Origin: Streptomyces phaeoluteigriseus | GTDB lineage: Bacteria > Actinomycetota > Actinomycetes > Streptomycetales > Streptomycetaceae | Length of the DNA stretch: 64,000 nt | Direction: 5' to 3' | NCBI RefSeq assembly: GCF_001896135.2 | Contig: NZ_MPOH02000015.1 | Location: 1,003,667-1,067,666 of the forward strand | Part shown: piece after piece, positions 32,623 to 42,106 of the stretch | How positions within the stretch are numbered: position 1 is the first letter of the stretch | How the letters are laid out: every line of letters begins with the position of its first letter | Position numbers and translations under genes: made by a program | The notes under the pieces: generated by a model | The model's database searches: none | The model's input: the letters and a program-made list of their open reading frames with translations, nothing else | Told to the model about the DNA's origin: nothing

Positions 32623-35600
32623 TCAGCCGGCCAGGCAGGACGGGCCGAGCAGCACCTTCAGGTCGCCGAAGAGGGCCGGGTCGGGCTTGACCCGGTGCCG
32701 GTCCAGGCGCAGCACGGTCGTCTTCGTCGGGCCCTGGAGCTTGATCCGGACCTCGCTGTCGCCCCGGTGGTGGGTGAGGATCTCGCCGAGCCGGTTGATC
32801 ATCGGCGGGGTGACCTTCACGGCCGGGATGGTGAGAATCACGGGCGCGTTGGTGCCCGCGTTGGACAGGTCCGGCACCTGGAGTTCCATCGCGACCAGGC
32901 GCGGCACGTCCTCCCGCTTGTCGAGGCGGCCCTTGACGAACACCACGGCGTCCTCGACGAGTTGGGTCGAGACCAGCTGGTAGGTCGCGGGGAAGAACAT
33001 GCACTCGATGGAGCCGGCGAGGTCCTCGACGGTGGCGATGGCCCAGGCGTTGCCCTGCTTGGTCATCTTGCGCTGGAGGCCCGAGATGATGCCGCCGATG
33101 GTGACGACCGCGCCGTCCGCGTGCTCGCCCCCGGTGAGCTGGGCGATGCCCGCGTCCGCCTTGTCGGACAGCACGTGCTCCAGACCGAAGAGGGGGTGGT
33201 CGGAGACGTACAGACCGAGCATCTCGCGCTCCTGCGCGAGCAGGTACGTCTTGTCCCACTCGTCGGTGGTGAACTCGACGTCGAGGCCGAAGCCGGGCTC
33301 GTCGTTCTGCTCCTCGCCCATGCCGCCGAAGAGGTCGAACTGGCCCTCGGCCTCCTTGCGCTTGACCGCGACCACGTTGTCGATCATCGGCTCGTACTGC
33401 GCGGTGAGGCCCTTGCGGGTGTGGCCCATCGAGTCGAAGGCGCCGGCCTTGATCAGTGATTCCGTGGTGCGCTTGTTGCAGACCACCGCCTCGACCTTGT
33501 CGAGGTAGTCGGGGAAGGAGGAGTACTTCCCCTTGGCCTTGCGGGACTTGATGATCGACTCGACGACGTTGGTGCCGACGTTGCGCACGGCGGAGAGGCC
33601 GAAGAGGATCACGTCGTCGCCCTGTGCGGCGAAGTTCGACTCGGACTCGTTCACGTTCGGCGGGAGCACCCTGATGCCCATGCGGCGGCACTCGTTGAGG
33701 TAGACGGCCGACTTGTCCTTGTCGTCCTTGACCGAGGTGAGCAGCGCCGCCATGTACTCGGCGGGGTAGTTCGCCTTCAGGTACGCCGTCCAGTACGAGA
33801 CCAGTCCGTACGCGGCCGAGTGGGCCTTGTTGAACGCGTAGCCGGCGAAGGGGACCAGCACGTCCCACAGGGCCTGGATCGCCTCGTCGCTGTAGCCGTT
33901 CTTCTTGGCGCCGGCCTGGAAGATGGTGAAGTTCTTCGCCAGCTCGTCGGGCTTCTTCTTGCCCATCACGCGGCGCAGGATGTCGGCCTCGCCGAGCGAG
34001 TACCCGGCGATGATCTGGGCGGCCTTCTGCACCTGCTCCTGGTAGACGATCAGGCCGTAGGTGACCGCGAGGACCTCCTGGAGGGGCTCCTCCAGCTCCT
34101 TGTGGATCGGCGTGATCTCCTGGCGGCCGTTCTTGCGCTCCGCGTAGTTGATGTGCGAGTTCATGCCCATCGGGCCCGGCCGGTAGAGGGCCGAGACGGC
34201 GGAGATGTCCTCGAAGTTGTCGGGCTGCATCTGGCGGAGCAGCGAGCGCATCGGGCCGCCGTCGAACTGGAAGACGCCGAGGGTGTCACCGCGGCAGAGC
34301 AGTTCGAAGGTCTTGGGGTCGTCCAGCGGCAGGGCGAGCATCTCCAGGTCGATGCCCTTGTTGGCCTTCACCATCTTGATGGCGTCGTCCATGATCGTGA
34401 GGTTGCGCAGGCCCAGGAAGTCCATCTTCAGCAGGCCCAGCGACTCGCACTGGGGGTAGTCCCACTGTGTGATGGTCACGCCGTCGGTGTGCCGCACCCA
34501 GACGGGGGCGTGGTCGACGATGGGTTCGCTGGACATGATCACGCCGGCCGCGTGCACGCCCATCTGCCGGACCAGGCCCTCGACGCCCTTGGCGGTGTCG
34601 ATGACCTTCTTCACGTCCGGCTCGTTCTCGTACATCGCGCGGATCTCGCCCGCCTCGCCGTACCGGGGGTGCGAGGGGTCGGTGATGCCGTTCAGGTCGA
34701 TGCCCTTGCCCAGGACGTCGGCGGGCATCGCCTTGGTGAGACGGTCGCCCATCGCGTACGGGTAGCCCAGCACGCGCGCGGAGTCCTTGATGGCGTTCTT
34801 CGCCTTGATCTTGCCGTAGGTGCCGATCATGGCGACCTTGTCGGCGCCGTACTTCTCGGTCACGTACCTGATCACCTCGACGCGCCTGCGCTCGTCGAAG
34901 TCGATGTCGACATCCGGCATGGAGACGCGCTCGGGGTTGAGGAACCGCTCGAAGATCAGGCCGTGCGGGATCGGGTCGAGGTCGGTGATGCCCATGGCGT
35001 ACGCGACGATCGAGCCGGCCGCGGAACCTCGGCCGGGGCCGACCGCGATGCCGTTGTTCTTGGCCCACATGATGAAGTCGGCGACGACGAGGAAGTAGCC
35101 CGGGAACCCCATCTGGATGATGACGTCCATCTCGTACTCGACCTGCTTCTGCCGGTCCTCGGGGATGCCGCCGGGGAAGCGGCGCTCCATGCCGCGGCGG
35201 ACCTCCTCCTTGAACCAGCTGACCTCGGTGTAGCCCTCGGGGATGTCGAACTTCGGCATGAGGTTCTTCGCCTCGAACATGCCGGTCGTGTCGACCATCT
35301 CGGCCACCAGGAGGGTGTTGGCGCAGCCCTCCTGCCAGGCCTCCGAGGAGTCGATGGCGTACATCTCGTCCGTGGACTTCAGGTAGTAGCCGGTGCCGTC
35401 GAAGCGGAAGCGGTCGGGGTCCGAGAGGTTCTTGCCGGTCTGGATGCACAGCAGGGCGTCGTGGGCGGTCGCCTCGTGCGCGTACGTGTAGTGCGAGTCG
35501 TTGGTGACCAGCGGCGGGATGCCGAGCTTCTTGCCGATGTCCAGCAGGCCGTCCCGGACCCGGCGCTCGATCTCGATGCCGTGGTCCATCAGCTCCAGGA

Positions 35601-36162
35601 AGTAGCGGTCCTTGCCGAAGATGTCCTGGTAGTCGGCGGCGGCCTTCAGTGCCTCGTCGTACTGGCCGAGGCGAAGGCGGGTCTGGAGCTCGCCGGAGGG
35701 GCAGCCGGTGGAGGCGACGAGCCCTTCGGACCACTGGGAGATGGTCTCCTTGTCCATCCGCGGCCACTTCTGCAGCCAGCCCTCGGCGTACGCGTCCGAG
35801 GAGAGCTTGAAGAGGTTGTGCAGGCCGGTCGCGTTGGTCGCCCAGATCGTCTTGTGGGTGTAGCCGCCGGAGCCGGAGACGTCGTCGCGCTTCTGGTGCG
35901 GCTGGCCCCACTGGATCTTGCGCTTGTTGCGCCGCGACTCGGGGGCGACATACGCCTCGATCCCGATGATCGGGGTGACTCCGGCCTTCTTCGCGGAATG
36001 GAAGAAGTCGTACGCCCCGTGCAGGTTGCCGTGGTCGGACATGGCGATATGGGTCATGCCCATCTCGTTGCACGCGTCGAACATGTCCTTGAGCCGCGCG
36101 GCACCGTCCAGCAGCGAGTACTGGGTGTGGACGTGCAGGTGCGTGAACGGCGGCTTTGACAC
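32623..36162 (-). CDS. dnaE: DNA polymerase III alpha subunit
   Basis: The replicative polymerase, 1179 residues, the normal length. The PHP domain is at the N-terminus (HLHVHTQYSLLDG, MSDHGNLHGAYDFF) and keeps its metal-binding histidines, as in actinobacteria where this domain can proofread. GPGRGSAAGS at 376-383 is the triphosphate-binding loop. PDVDIDFDE at 416-424 carries the catalytic pair Asp419 and Asp421; MDFLGLR holds the third. A helix-hairpin-helix region and an OB fold (VTIGGIISGLQRK) follow. The gene stands alone; the gap before 36367 separates it from the divergent DUF2252 gene. Confidence 0.97.
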   Translation of the reverse strand: MSKPPFTHLHVHTQYSLLDGAARLKDMFDACNEMGMTHIAMSDHGNLHGAYDFFHSAKKAGVTPIIGIEAYVAPESRRNKRKIQWGQPHQKRDDVSGSGGYTHKTIWATNATGLHNLFKLSSDAYAEGWLQKWPRMDKETISQWSEGLVASTGCPSGELQTRLRLGQYDEALKAAADYQDIFGKDRYFLELMDHGIEIERRVRDGLLDIGKKLGIPPLVTNDSHYTYAHEATAHDALLCIQTGKNLSDPDRFRFDGTGYYLKSTDEMYAIDSSEAWQEGCANTLLVAEMVDTTGMFEAKNLMPKFDIPEGYTEVSWFKEEVRRGMERRFPGGIPEDRQKQVEYEMDVIIQMGFPGYFLVVADFIMWAKNNGIAVGPGRGSAAGSIVAYAMGITDLDPIPHGLIFERFLNPERVSMPDVDIDFDERRRVEVIRYVTEKYGADKVAMIGTYGKIKAKNAIKDSARVLGYPYAMGDRLTKAMPADVLGKGIDLNGITDPSHPRYGEAGEIRAMYENEPDVKKVIDTAKGVEGLVRQMGVHAAGVIMSSEPIVDHAPVWVRHTDGVTITQWDYPQCESLGLLKMDFLGLRNLTIMDDAIKMVKANKGIDLEMLALPLDDPKTFELLCRGDTLGVFQFDGGPMRSLLRQMQPDNFEDISAVSALYRPGPMGMNSHINYAERKNGRQEITPIHKELEEPLQEVLAVTYGLIVYQEQVQKAAQIIAGYSLGEADILRRVMGKKKPDELAKNFTIFQAGAKKNGYSDEAIQALWDVLVPFAGYAFNKAHSAAYGLVSYWTAYLKANYPAEYMAALLTSVKDDKDKSAVYLNECRRMGIRVLPPNVNESESNFAAQGDDVILFGLSAVRNVGTNVVESIIKSRKAKGKYSSFPDYLDKVEAVVCNKRTTESLIKAGAFDSMGHTRKGLTAQYEPMIDNVVAVKRKEAEGQFDLFGGMGEEQNDEPGFGLDVEFTTDEWDKTYLLAQEREMLGLYVSDHPLFGLEHVLSDKADAGIAQLTGGEHADGAVVTIGGIISGLQRKMTKQGNAWAIATVEDLAGSIECMFFPATYQLVSTQLVEDAVVFVKGRLDKREDVPRLVAMELQVPDLSNAGTNAPVILTIPAVKVTPPMINRLGEILTHHRGDSEVRIKLQGPTKTTVLRLDRHRVKPDPALFGDLKVLLGPSCLAG

Positions 36163-36318
36163 GGCGTGGCCTCCAAGGGAAACAGTCGACGACGGGCTGG
36201 GGGACAGTCCGGGGGTCAGCGTCGAAGTCTATGCCTCGGCACTGACACCCGGCGGGCTCCCCCGCGTACCTTCACAGCGGGGGCCGCGGGCACTTTCGCA
36301 CGCGCCCGCCCGTTGGGG

Positions 36319-36337
36319 ACGACAGAAACGCTGTCGT
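36319..36337. promoter_or_regulatory. Inverted repeat upstream of the DUF2252 gene
   Basis: ACGACAG-AAACG-CTGTCGT, perfect 7-bp arms with a 5-bp spacer, 30 bp before the start of the DUF2252 gene and between likely promoter elements (TTGGGG at 36313). It may be an operator or an RNA hairpin in the leader. Confidence 0.35.
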
Positions 36338-36366
36338 ACACATGAAGCACCAGGAGGCACCCCGCG

Positions 36367-37716
36367 ATGTCGGTTCCGCAGCTCAACGAAGAGCCTCGCG
36401 GCGAGGAGATCCTCGCCGTCTTCGACACCGCCTTCGGCGAACTCCTGGCCGCGGACCCGGCCGCGTTCCGTGTGAAGTTCCGCAAGATGGCGGCCTCCGC
36501 GTTCGCGTTCTACCGGGGCACGGCGTGCCTCTTCTACCACGACCTGGACGCGGCGAGCGGCGGGCGCGGCGACGCCGGCACCTTCACCGGCCCCTACCTG
36601 GACGACCGCACCTCGCGCGTGTGGATCCACGGCGATCTCCACGCGGAGAACTTCGGCACCTACATGGACTCCCAGGGCCGCCTGATCTTCAACGTCAACG
36701 ACTTCGACGAGGCGTACGTCGGCCCCTTCCTCTGGGACCTCAAGCGCTTCTCCGCCTCGATCGCCCTCGTCGGGTACGCGAAGGCGCTCAGCGACGACCA
36801 GATCACCGAGCTGGTGCAGGTGTACGCGGGCGCGTACCGCGAGCGGATCCGCGCCCTGGCCACCGGCGCCAAGCAGGACGAGGTGCCGCCCTTCACGCTG
36901 GACACGGCCGACGGCCCGCTGCTGGACGCGCTGCGCGACGCCCGTTCCCTGACCCGCTTCGGGCTGCTGGAATCGATGACCGAGATCCGCGACTTCGAGC
37001 GCCGCTTCGCGCCCGGCGGCGGTTCCATCGAGCTGGACGCGGCCACCCGCTACAAGGTCCTCGCCGCCTTCGACGGCTATCTGGAGACGCTGCCGGACAC
37101 CTCCCTGACCCGCCCCGACTCCTACCGCGTGAAGGACGTCGTCGGCCGCCGGGGCATCGGCATCGGCTCGGCCGGCCTGCCCTCGTACAACATCCTGCTG
37201 GAGGGCAACAGCGACGCCCTGGAGAACGACGTGGTGATCTACGTCAAGCAGGCCCAGACCCCGGCCGTCTCCCGGCACATCACCGACCGGGCGATCCGCG
37301 AGTACTTCCAGCACGAGGGCCACCGCACGGTGATCTCCCAGCGCGCCCTCCAGGCGCACGCCGACCCGTGGCTGGGCTGGACCGAGCTGGACGGCGCGGG
37401 TCAGCTGGTCGCCGAGGTCTCGCCGTACGCGGTGGACCTGGACTGGAGCGACATCGACGACCCGGAGGAGATCGCGGGCGTCGTCGCCGACCTCGGCCGG
37501 GCCACGGCCACGATGCACGCGGCGGCGGACGACACCTCCGGCGAGTCCCTGGTGCCGTTCTCCACCGAGCGGGCCATCGACGCGGCGCTCGCGGGCGACG
37601 AGGAGAGCTTCGCGCCGCTCCTGGTGGAGTTCGCGCACTCCTACGGCGCACGCGCGCGTGCGGACCACCAGATCTTCCTCGACCTGTTCCGCAACGGCCG
37701 GATCCCGGGCCTGTGA
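36367..37716 (+). CDS. DUF2252 family protein (kinase-like fold)
   Basis: 449 residues with AGGAGG 9 nt before ATG 36367. The motif WIHGDLHAENFG near residue 88 and NDFDEAYVGP near 115 look like the catalytic loop and metal site of aminoglycoside phosphotransferase-like kinases (H-G-D-x-H-x-x-N, D-F-D). VVGRRGIGIGSAG and YVKQAQ could be the nucleotide loop and lysine. DUF2252 has no established substrate. A phosphotransferase role is inferred from these motifs only. Confidence 0.82.
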   Translation: MSVPQLNEEPRGEEILAVFDTAFGELLAADPAAFRVKFRKMAASAFAFYRGTACLFYHDLDAASGGRGDAGTFTGPYLDDRTSRVWIHGDLHAENFGTYMDSQGRLIFNVNDFDEAYVGPFLWDLKRFSASIALVGYAKALSDDQITELVQVYAGAYRERIRALATGAKQDEVPPFTLDTADGPLLDALRDARSLTRFGLLESMTEIRDFERRFAPGGGSIELDAATRYKVLAAFDGYLETLPDTSLTRPDSYRVKDVVGRRGIGIGSAGLPSYNILLEGNSDALENDVVIYVKQAQTPAVSRHITDRAIREYFQHEGHRTVISQRALQAHADPWLGWTELDGAGQLVAEVSPYAVDLDWSDIDDPEEIAGVVADLGRATATMHAAADDTSGESLVPFSTERAIDAALAGDEESFAPLLVEFAHSYGARARADHQIFLDLFRNGRIPGL

Positions 37717-37785
37717 CTGGGCCTGCCAGGGGGCCTGTGCCGCGGCGCACCGCAGCGGGGTCCACCGCGACGGGATCCATAACGA

Positions 37786-37809
37786 AAAGGGCGCTCACAG
37801 CGACCCTTT
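37786..37809 (+). terminator. Possible terminator after the DUF2252 gene
   Basis: AAAGGG and GCT pair with AGC and CCCTTT across 37786-37809 with a small internal loop, ending in TTTA. It is weaker than the other hairpins and has an asymmetric bulge. Confidence 0.4.
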
Positions 37810-37850
37810 AGGGGTCTCTTACAGGCGCCCGTGACACACTCTCCTCCGCT

Positions 37851-38552
37851 ATGGACATATCCGGGACCCGCCTCAGAGCCGTACGCGCGGCGCTGTTCAC
37901 GGCCTTCGTCGTGACGCTCAGCACCGCGTCGCACGTGCTGCTGTCCCGGGCCCCGCTGCCGCTGAACACGGTGGCCGCCCTCGCGGTCGCCGTGTTCCTC
38001 CTCGCCTACGCCCTGGCGGGCCGGGAGCGCGGCTTCGGGCGGATCGCCGCCCTGCTCATCCCGCTGGAGCTGGCGGCCGACACGGTCTTCACCGCCGGCC
38101 AGCACGTCTGCTACGGCCGGGCGGGCGGCCCGGTCGCCGGTCCGCTGCGCTCGGTCGGCCTCGACCTCCTGTGCGGCGACGGCACCGGTGTCGGCGCCCC
38201 GCTGGCCCGGTTCAGCAGGGGCGGCGCCGACCCCGAGCGGGTCGGCGGCCTCCTCGCCCACGCCGACCCGTCGACCGCCTGGCTGCTGCTGGGCGCGCAC
38301 ATCGGCGTCGGCCTCCTCGCCGCGGCCTGGCTGCGGCGGGGCGAACGCGCACTGGCCCAGGTGCTGCGCGCCGCGACCGCGACCACGTTCCGACCGCTGT
38401 TGCTGGCCGTGGCCGCCGTGACCGTCCGCAGCGCCCCGGCCGTCCGCCGCCCGCCGCGGCCCGTGCCCCGCCCGATCGCCACGAGCCGCGACCGGCTCCT
38501 CGTGCACTCCCTGGGACGTCGTGGGCCCCCGCGCCCGGCCGCTGCCGCCTGA
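37851..38552 (+). CDS. Hypothetical membrane protein
   Basis: 233 residues with hydrophobic stretches at about 11-31 (AVRAALFTAFVVTLSTASHVLL), 37-57 (LNTVAALAVAVFLLAYALA), 63-80, 140-158 and 170-190, then a basic Pro/Arg-rich tail. The motif TLSTASHVLLSR may be typical of a small Streptomyces family. No function is recognised. The DsbA-like gene begins 92 bp downstream and may be in the same transcript. Confidence 0.6.
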   Translation: MDISGTRLRAVRAALFTAFVVTLSTASHVLLSRAPLPLNTVAALAVAVFLLAYALAGRERGFGRIAALLIPLELAADTVFTAGQHVCYGRAGGPVAGPLRSVGLDLLCGDGTGVGAPLARFSRGGADPERVGGLLAHADPSTAWLLLGAHIGVGLLAAAWLRRGERALAQVLRAATATTFRPLLLAVAAVTVRSAPAVRRPPRPVPRPIATSRDRLLVHSLGRRGPPRPAAAA

Positions 38553-38644
38553 GCATCACCACCGCCCGCGCGGCCACGAACACGACAGCCCCCACACACG
38601 TATCCCGCGCACACCCTGCGCGCGTCCACCTGGAGAACACCACC

Positions 38645-39493
38645 ATGAGCAAGCGCAACAGTGCGGCGGCGAAGACGGCGGCCCGCGAGCGGCTGCGCAT
38701 CGAGCGCGAACGCCAGGCCAAGCGGGCCAAGATCAAGCGCCAGGTCATCGTGGCCTGCTCGGTCGTCGGAGTGCTGGCGGCGGCCGGCGGCATAGGTTAC
38801 GCGGTCGTCCAGAACAACAAGCCCAGCCACTGGGAGGCCGTGCTGGACGAGAAAGTCGTCCCGCCGGCCAACACCACGGGCGACAACGGGACGACCGTGG
38901 TCATCGGCAAGAGCACCGCCAAGAAGACCCTGAAGCTGTACGAGGACCCGCGCTGCCCGGTCTGCGCCCAGTTCGAGCAGACCGTCGGCTCGACCGTCGA
39001 GAAGGACTTCGAGGCAGGCAAGTACAAAATTCAGTTCATCGGCGGAACGTTCCTGGATGGGGACACCGACGAGGACGGCAAACTGCAGGTCGGCTCCCGC
39101 GGTGAAGGTTCAAAGAATGCGATGAGCGCCCTCGGCGCGGCGCTGAACGTGAGCCCCGAGGCGTTCCTGGAGTACAAGACGGCGCTGTACTCGGCGAAGT
39201 ACCACCCCGAGGAGTCGGACGACCAGTTCAAGAGCGACGACTACTTGATCAAGGTGGCGAATTCGGTCGACGCCCTGAAGAACAACACGAAGTTCCAGAA
39301 CGCCGTCAAGAACGGCACCTACGACGCCTGGGCGCTGGCCATGTCCCAGACGTTCAACACCAACAAGGACGACGTCAACGGCACACCGAGCCTCGTCATG
39401 GACGGCAAGAAGCTCACGGGCGCCGACGGCCAGAACGCGCCGATGACCGTGGCCGACTTCAACACCGCAATCGACGGCGCATTGAAGAACTGA
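38645..39493 (+). CDS. Membrane-anchored DsbA-like thioredoxin-fold protein (second copy type)
   Basis: 282 residues with the same plan as the protein at 8689-9465: a basic N-terminus (KTAARERLRIERERQAKRAK), one membrane span at about 33-54, and a DsbA-type domain. The redox motif is C-P-V-C at 104-107, and GTPSLVMDG supplies the cis-proline. The two proteins are clearly related but diverged. The second half of this gene uses more A/T-ending codons (for example AAA ATT) than its neighbours. Confidence 0.85.
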   Translation: MSKRNSAAAKTAARERLRIERERQAKRAKIKRQVIVACSVVGVLAAAGGIGYAVVQNNKPSHWEAVLDEKVVPPANTTGDNGTTVVIGKSTAKKTLKLYEDPRCPVCAQFEQTVGSTVEKDFEAGKYKIQFIGGTFLDGDTDEDGKLQVGSRGEGSKNAMSALGAALNVSPEAFLEYKTALYSAKYHPEESDDQFKSDDYLIKVANSVDALKNNTKFQNAVKNGTYDAWALAMSQTFNTNKDDVNGTPSLVMDGKKLTGADGQNAPMTVADFNTAIDGALKN

Positions 39494-39722
39494 TCCGCGG
39501 ATGGGGCGCGCACTCCCGACTGCCACGCCGGGCGCGCGGGCCCCTCCGGAAAGCTCCCATGCGCTGCGCCGGTGGAATTGGGCTACTTGGCCGCCACAGT
39601 AGGCCTCGGCATCGAAATCAAGCCACGCCCCGCCACGATATTCTCCACAGAAGTTGACCGATGCGGCACTAGACAAAGATCAAAATTCCCCTTTCGCCCC
39701 ATTGTGCCAGATTGATTCTCCA

Positions 39723-39751
39723 TTGCCGTACGGCAAACAGGGGGTTAGGAT
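39723..39751 (+). promoter_or_regulatory. Candidate promoter with a palindrome over the -35
   Basis: TTGCCG (39723-39728), a 17-bp spacer and TAGGAT (39746-39751) fit a vegetative Streptomyces promoter for the secreted-protein gene at 39820. TTGCCGTACGGCAA at 39723-39736 is a perfect 14-bp palindrome covering the -35, a good place for a repressor. The surrounding gap 39494-39819 (326 bp) is A+T-richer than the rest of the window and holds no other gene. Confidence 0.45.
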
Positions 39752-39819
39752 CACAGCGCAATTTGCACCGAAGCCCGACGCAGCGTATGTCGATCTGACC
39801 CATTGACATAGGGGGATAA

Positions 39820-40251
39820 GTGAACAAGCTGAGCAGGAAATTCAAGCGCATATTGACCGGCGTGGCCGCCACCGGATCAGCATTGGCTCTCAGCGCCAGT
39901 CCCGCTTTCGCGGGCAGCAATGCTCACGGATACTCGTATTTCGAGTCCTGCGGGATCATCAGTTGCGTCACCCTCGAACCCGCAGAAGGCTGGTTCTACC
40001 ACGATGGGGACGACTGGAAGGTCTGCGACCTCATGGGGGACGGGGACCGCGCCATGATCTCCATCTACTGGGAAGACTCTGGCGGTAGTCACTACCATCG
40101 CCTCGCCGCCACGGGCGGCGCAAACACGTGCGTCAGCGGCGGCGCGGGAGTCAACATCCCAGAAGGCAAGAAGGTAACTCTTCTGGTATGGCACCAGAAC
40201 GGCGCGGACGGGTCTCCGAAGCACCAGATGAGGTACTTCGGAACCGCATGA
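39820..40251 (+). CDS. Small secreted protein of unknown function
   Basis: 143 residues from GTG 39820 with GGGGGA just upstream. The first 31 residues form a Sec signal peptide: basic NKLSRKFKR, hydrophobic ILTGVAATGSALALSA, cleavage after SPAFA. The mature ~110-residue domain is rich in Gly, Asp, Trp and Tyr (YYWED-like ISIYWEDSGG, VWHQNGADG) and contains four cysteines, which could form two disulfides. It appears all-beta. No family is recognised. Codon use is less GC-biased than in neighbouring genes, suggesting recent acquisition. It follows a DsbA-like gene that could assist its folding. Confidence 0.72.
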   Translation: MNKLSRKFKRILTGVAATGSALALSASPAFAGSNAHGYSYFESCGIISCVTLEPAEGWFYHDGDDWKVCDLMGDGDRAMISIYWEDSGGSHYHRLAATGGANTCVSGGAGVNIPEGKKVTLLVWHQNGADGSPKHQMRYFGTA

Positions 40252-40352
40252 CGAGGAAGTCTGCCGTAGCCTCAGAGCCCCATGAAGCGGTCTGATGGCA
40301 CCCCCGTGACGGCGGGCCACTGAGGGACGAAGATCCAGGGGACGGAGAACCG

Positions 40353-40387
40353 AAGAGCGGGCGAACTTTTCCAGTTCGCCCGCTCTT
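40353..40387 (+). terminator. Terminator before phoD
   Basis: A perfect 14-bp stem (40353-40366 with 40374-40387) and a TTTTCCA loop, followed by TTGT. It is 100 bp after the secreted-protein stop and 30 bp before phoD. The right arm reads GTTCGCCCGCT, which resembles one PhoP direct-repeat unit (GTTCACC), so the site could have a second role. Confidence 0.7.
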
Positions 40388-40416
40388 TGTCGTACTGGTC
40401 AGTAATCTGATCGGCC

Positions 40417-42099
40417 GTGACCAGTCGATACAGATCAACAGAGAGCACCGACGCGCCGTCAGATCGCGTCGACGCGCGTGCCCCGCGCCGCCGTACGGTC
40501 GTCAAGGCCGCTGCCGCCACCGCTGTGCTGGCCGGGCCGCTCGCCGCCGCCCTTCCCGCTCGGGCCGCCGACGAGGCCCCCGCCTTCCTGCACGGTGTCG
40601 CCTCCGGCGACCCGCTGCCCGACGGCGTGCTGCTGTGGACCCGGGTGACCCCGACCGTCGACGCGATACCCGGCTCCGGCCTCGGCCCGGACACCGAGGT
40701 CGAGTGGATCGTCGCCAGGGACAAGGCGCTGACGACCATCGTGGCCAAGGGGTCCGTCACCGCGACCGCCGCCTCCGACCACACCGTCAAGGCGGACATC
40801 CGCGGCCTGGCCCCGGCCACCGACTACTGGTTCCGCTTCTCGGCCGGCGGGACCGACTCCCCGGTGGCGCGTACCCGCACCGCGCCGGCGGCGGACGCGT
40901 CCGTGGCGGGCCTGCGCTTCGGCGTGGCCTCCTGCGCCAACTGGGAGGCCGGCTACTTCTCCTCCTACCGGCACCTCGCCGCCCGCGGCGACCTCGACGC
41001 CTGGCTGCACCTCGGCGACTACATCTACGAGTACGGCACCGGCGAGTACGGCACCCGCGACACCGTCGTACGGCAGCACGCGCCCACGCACGAGATCCTC
41101 ACCCTCGCCGACTACCGCACCCGGCACGGCAGGTACAAGACCGACCCCGATCTCCAGGCCCTGCACGCCAAGGCGCCCGTCATCGCGATCTGGGACGACC
41201 ACGAGATCGCCAACGACGCCTGGTCGGGCGGCGCCGAGAACCACACCGAGGGCGCCGAGGGCACCTGGACGGCCCGTCAGGCAGCCGCCAAGCAGGCCTA
41301 CTTCGAGTGGATGCCGGTCCGCCCGGCACTGGCGGGCACCACCTACCGCCGACTGCGCTTCGGCAAGCTCGCCGATCTCTCCCTGCTGGACCTGCGCTCC
41401 TTCCGCTCCCAGCAGGTCTCCGTGGGCAACGGTGACGTCGACGACCCGGACCGCACCCTCACCGGCCGCGCCCAGCTCGACTGGCTGAAGGCCGGTCTGA
41501 AGTCCTCCGACACCACCTGGCGGCTGGTCGGCAACTCGGTGATGATCTCGCCGTTCGCCATCGGCTCCCTCTCCGCGGCCCTGCTCAAGCCGCTCGCCGA
41601 GCTGCTCGGCCTGCCGCAGGAGGGCCTCGCCCTCAACACCGACCAGTGGGACGGCTACACGGACGACCGCCGCGAGATCCTCGCCCACCTGCGCGCGAAC
41701 GCCATCCGCAACACCGTCTTCCTCACCGGCGACATCCACATGGCGTGGGCCAACGACGTGCCCGTGGACGCCGGGACCTATCCGCTGTCCGCCTCGGCCG
41801 CCACGGAGTTCGTGGTCACCTCGGTGACCTCCGACAACCTCGACGACATCGTGAAGGTCCCCGAGGGCACGGTCTCCGCGATCGCCGCGCCGGTCATCAA
41901 GGCCGCCAACCGCCACGTCCACTGGGTGGACACCGACCGGCACGGTTACGGCGTCCTGGACATCACCGCCGACCGCGCGCAGATGGACTACTACGTGGTG
42001 TCCAGCCGCACGAAGGCGGACGCGACCTCGTCCTGGTCCCGGTCCTACCGCACCCGCTCCGGCACGCAGAAGGTCGAGCGGACGTACGACCCCGTGTAG
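40417..42099 (+). CDS. phoD: PhoD-type alkaline phosphatase, Tat-exported
   Basis: A 560-residue secreted phosphodiesterase/alkaline phosphatase. The twin-arginine signal RRRTVVK is at 24-30, with cleavage after A-R-A near 50. An N-terminal fibronectin-like domain (FLHGVASGDPLPDGVLLWTR) is followed by the metallophosphatase core: the metal motifs FGVASCANWE, HLGDYIYEYG, IWDDHEIANDAW and TGDIHMAWAN match Bacillus and Streptomyces PhoD, which use Fe and Ca. It liberates phosphate during phosphate starvation, usually under PhoR-PhoP control. GTG 40417 is the only sensible start, though its ribosome binding site is weak. Confidence 0.93.
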   Translation: MTSRYRSTESTDAPSDRVDARAPRRRTVVKAAAATAVLAGPLAAALPARAADEAPAFLHGVASGDPLPDGVLLWTRVTPTVDAIPGSGLGPDTEVEWIVARDKALTTIVAKGSVTATAASDHTVKADIRGLAPATDYWFRFSAGGTDSPVARTRTAPAADASVAGLRFGVASCANWEAGYFSSYRHLAARGDLDAWLHLGDYIYEYGTGEYGTRDTVVRQHAPTHEILTLADYRTRHGRYKTDPDLQALHAKAPVIAIWDDHEIANDAWSGGAENHTEGAEGTWTARQAAAKQAYFEWMPVRPALAGTTYRRLRFGKLADLSLLDLRSFRSQQVSVGNGDVDDPDRTLTGRAQLDWLKAGLKSSDTTWRLVGNSVMISPFAIGSLSAALLKPLAELLGLPQEGLALNTDQWDGYTDDRREILAHLRANAIRNTVFLTGDIHMAWANDVPVDAGTYPLSASAATEFVVTSVTSDNLDDIVKVPEGTVSAIAAPVIKAANRHVHWVDTDRHGYGVLDITADRAQMDYYVVSSRTKADATSSWSRSYRTRSGTQKVERTYDPV

Positions 42100-42106
42100 C
42101 CGCCGT

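Noticed and set aside
40374..40400. A PHO box (PhoP binding site) before phoD
   Set aside because: Only one unit resembling GTTCACC is present (GTTCGCC) and it is part of a terminator arm; a second direct repeat 11 bp away is not evident.
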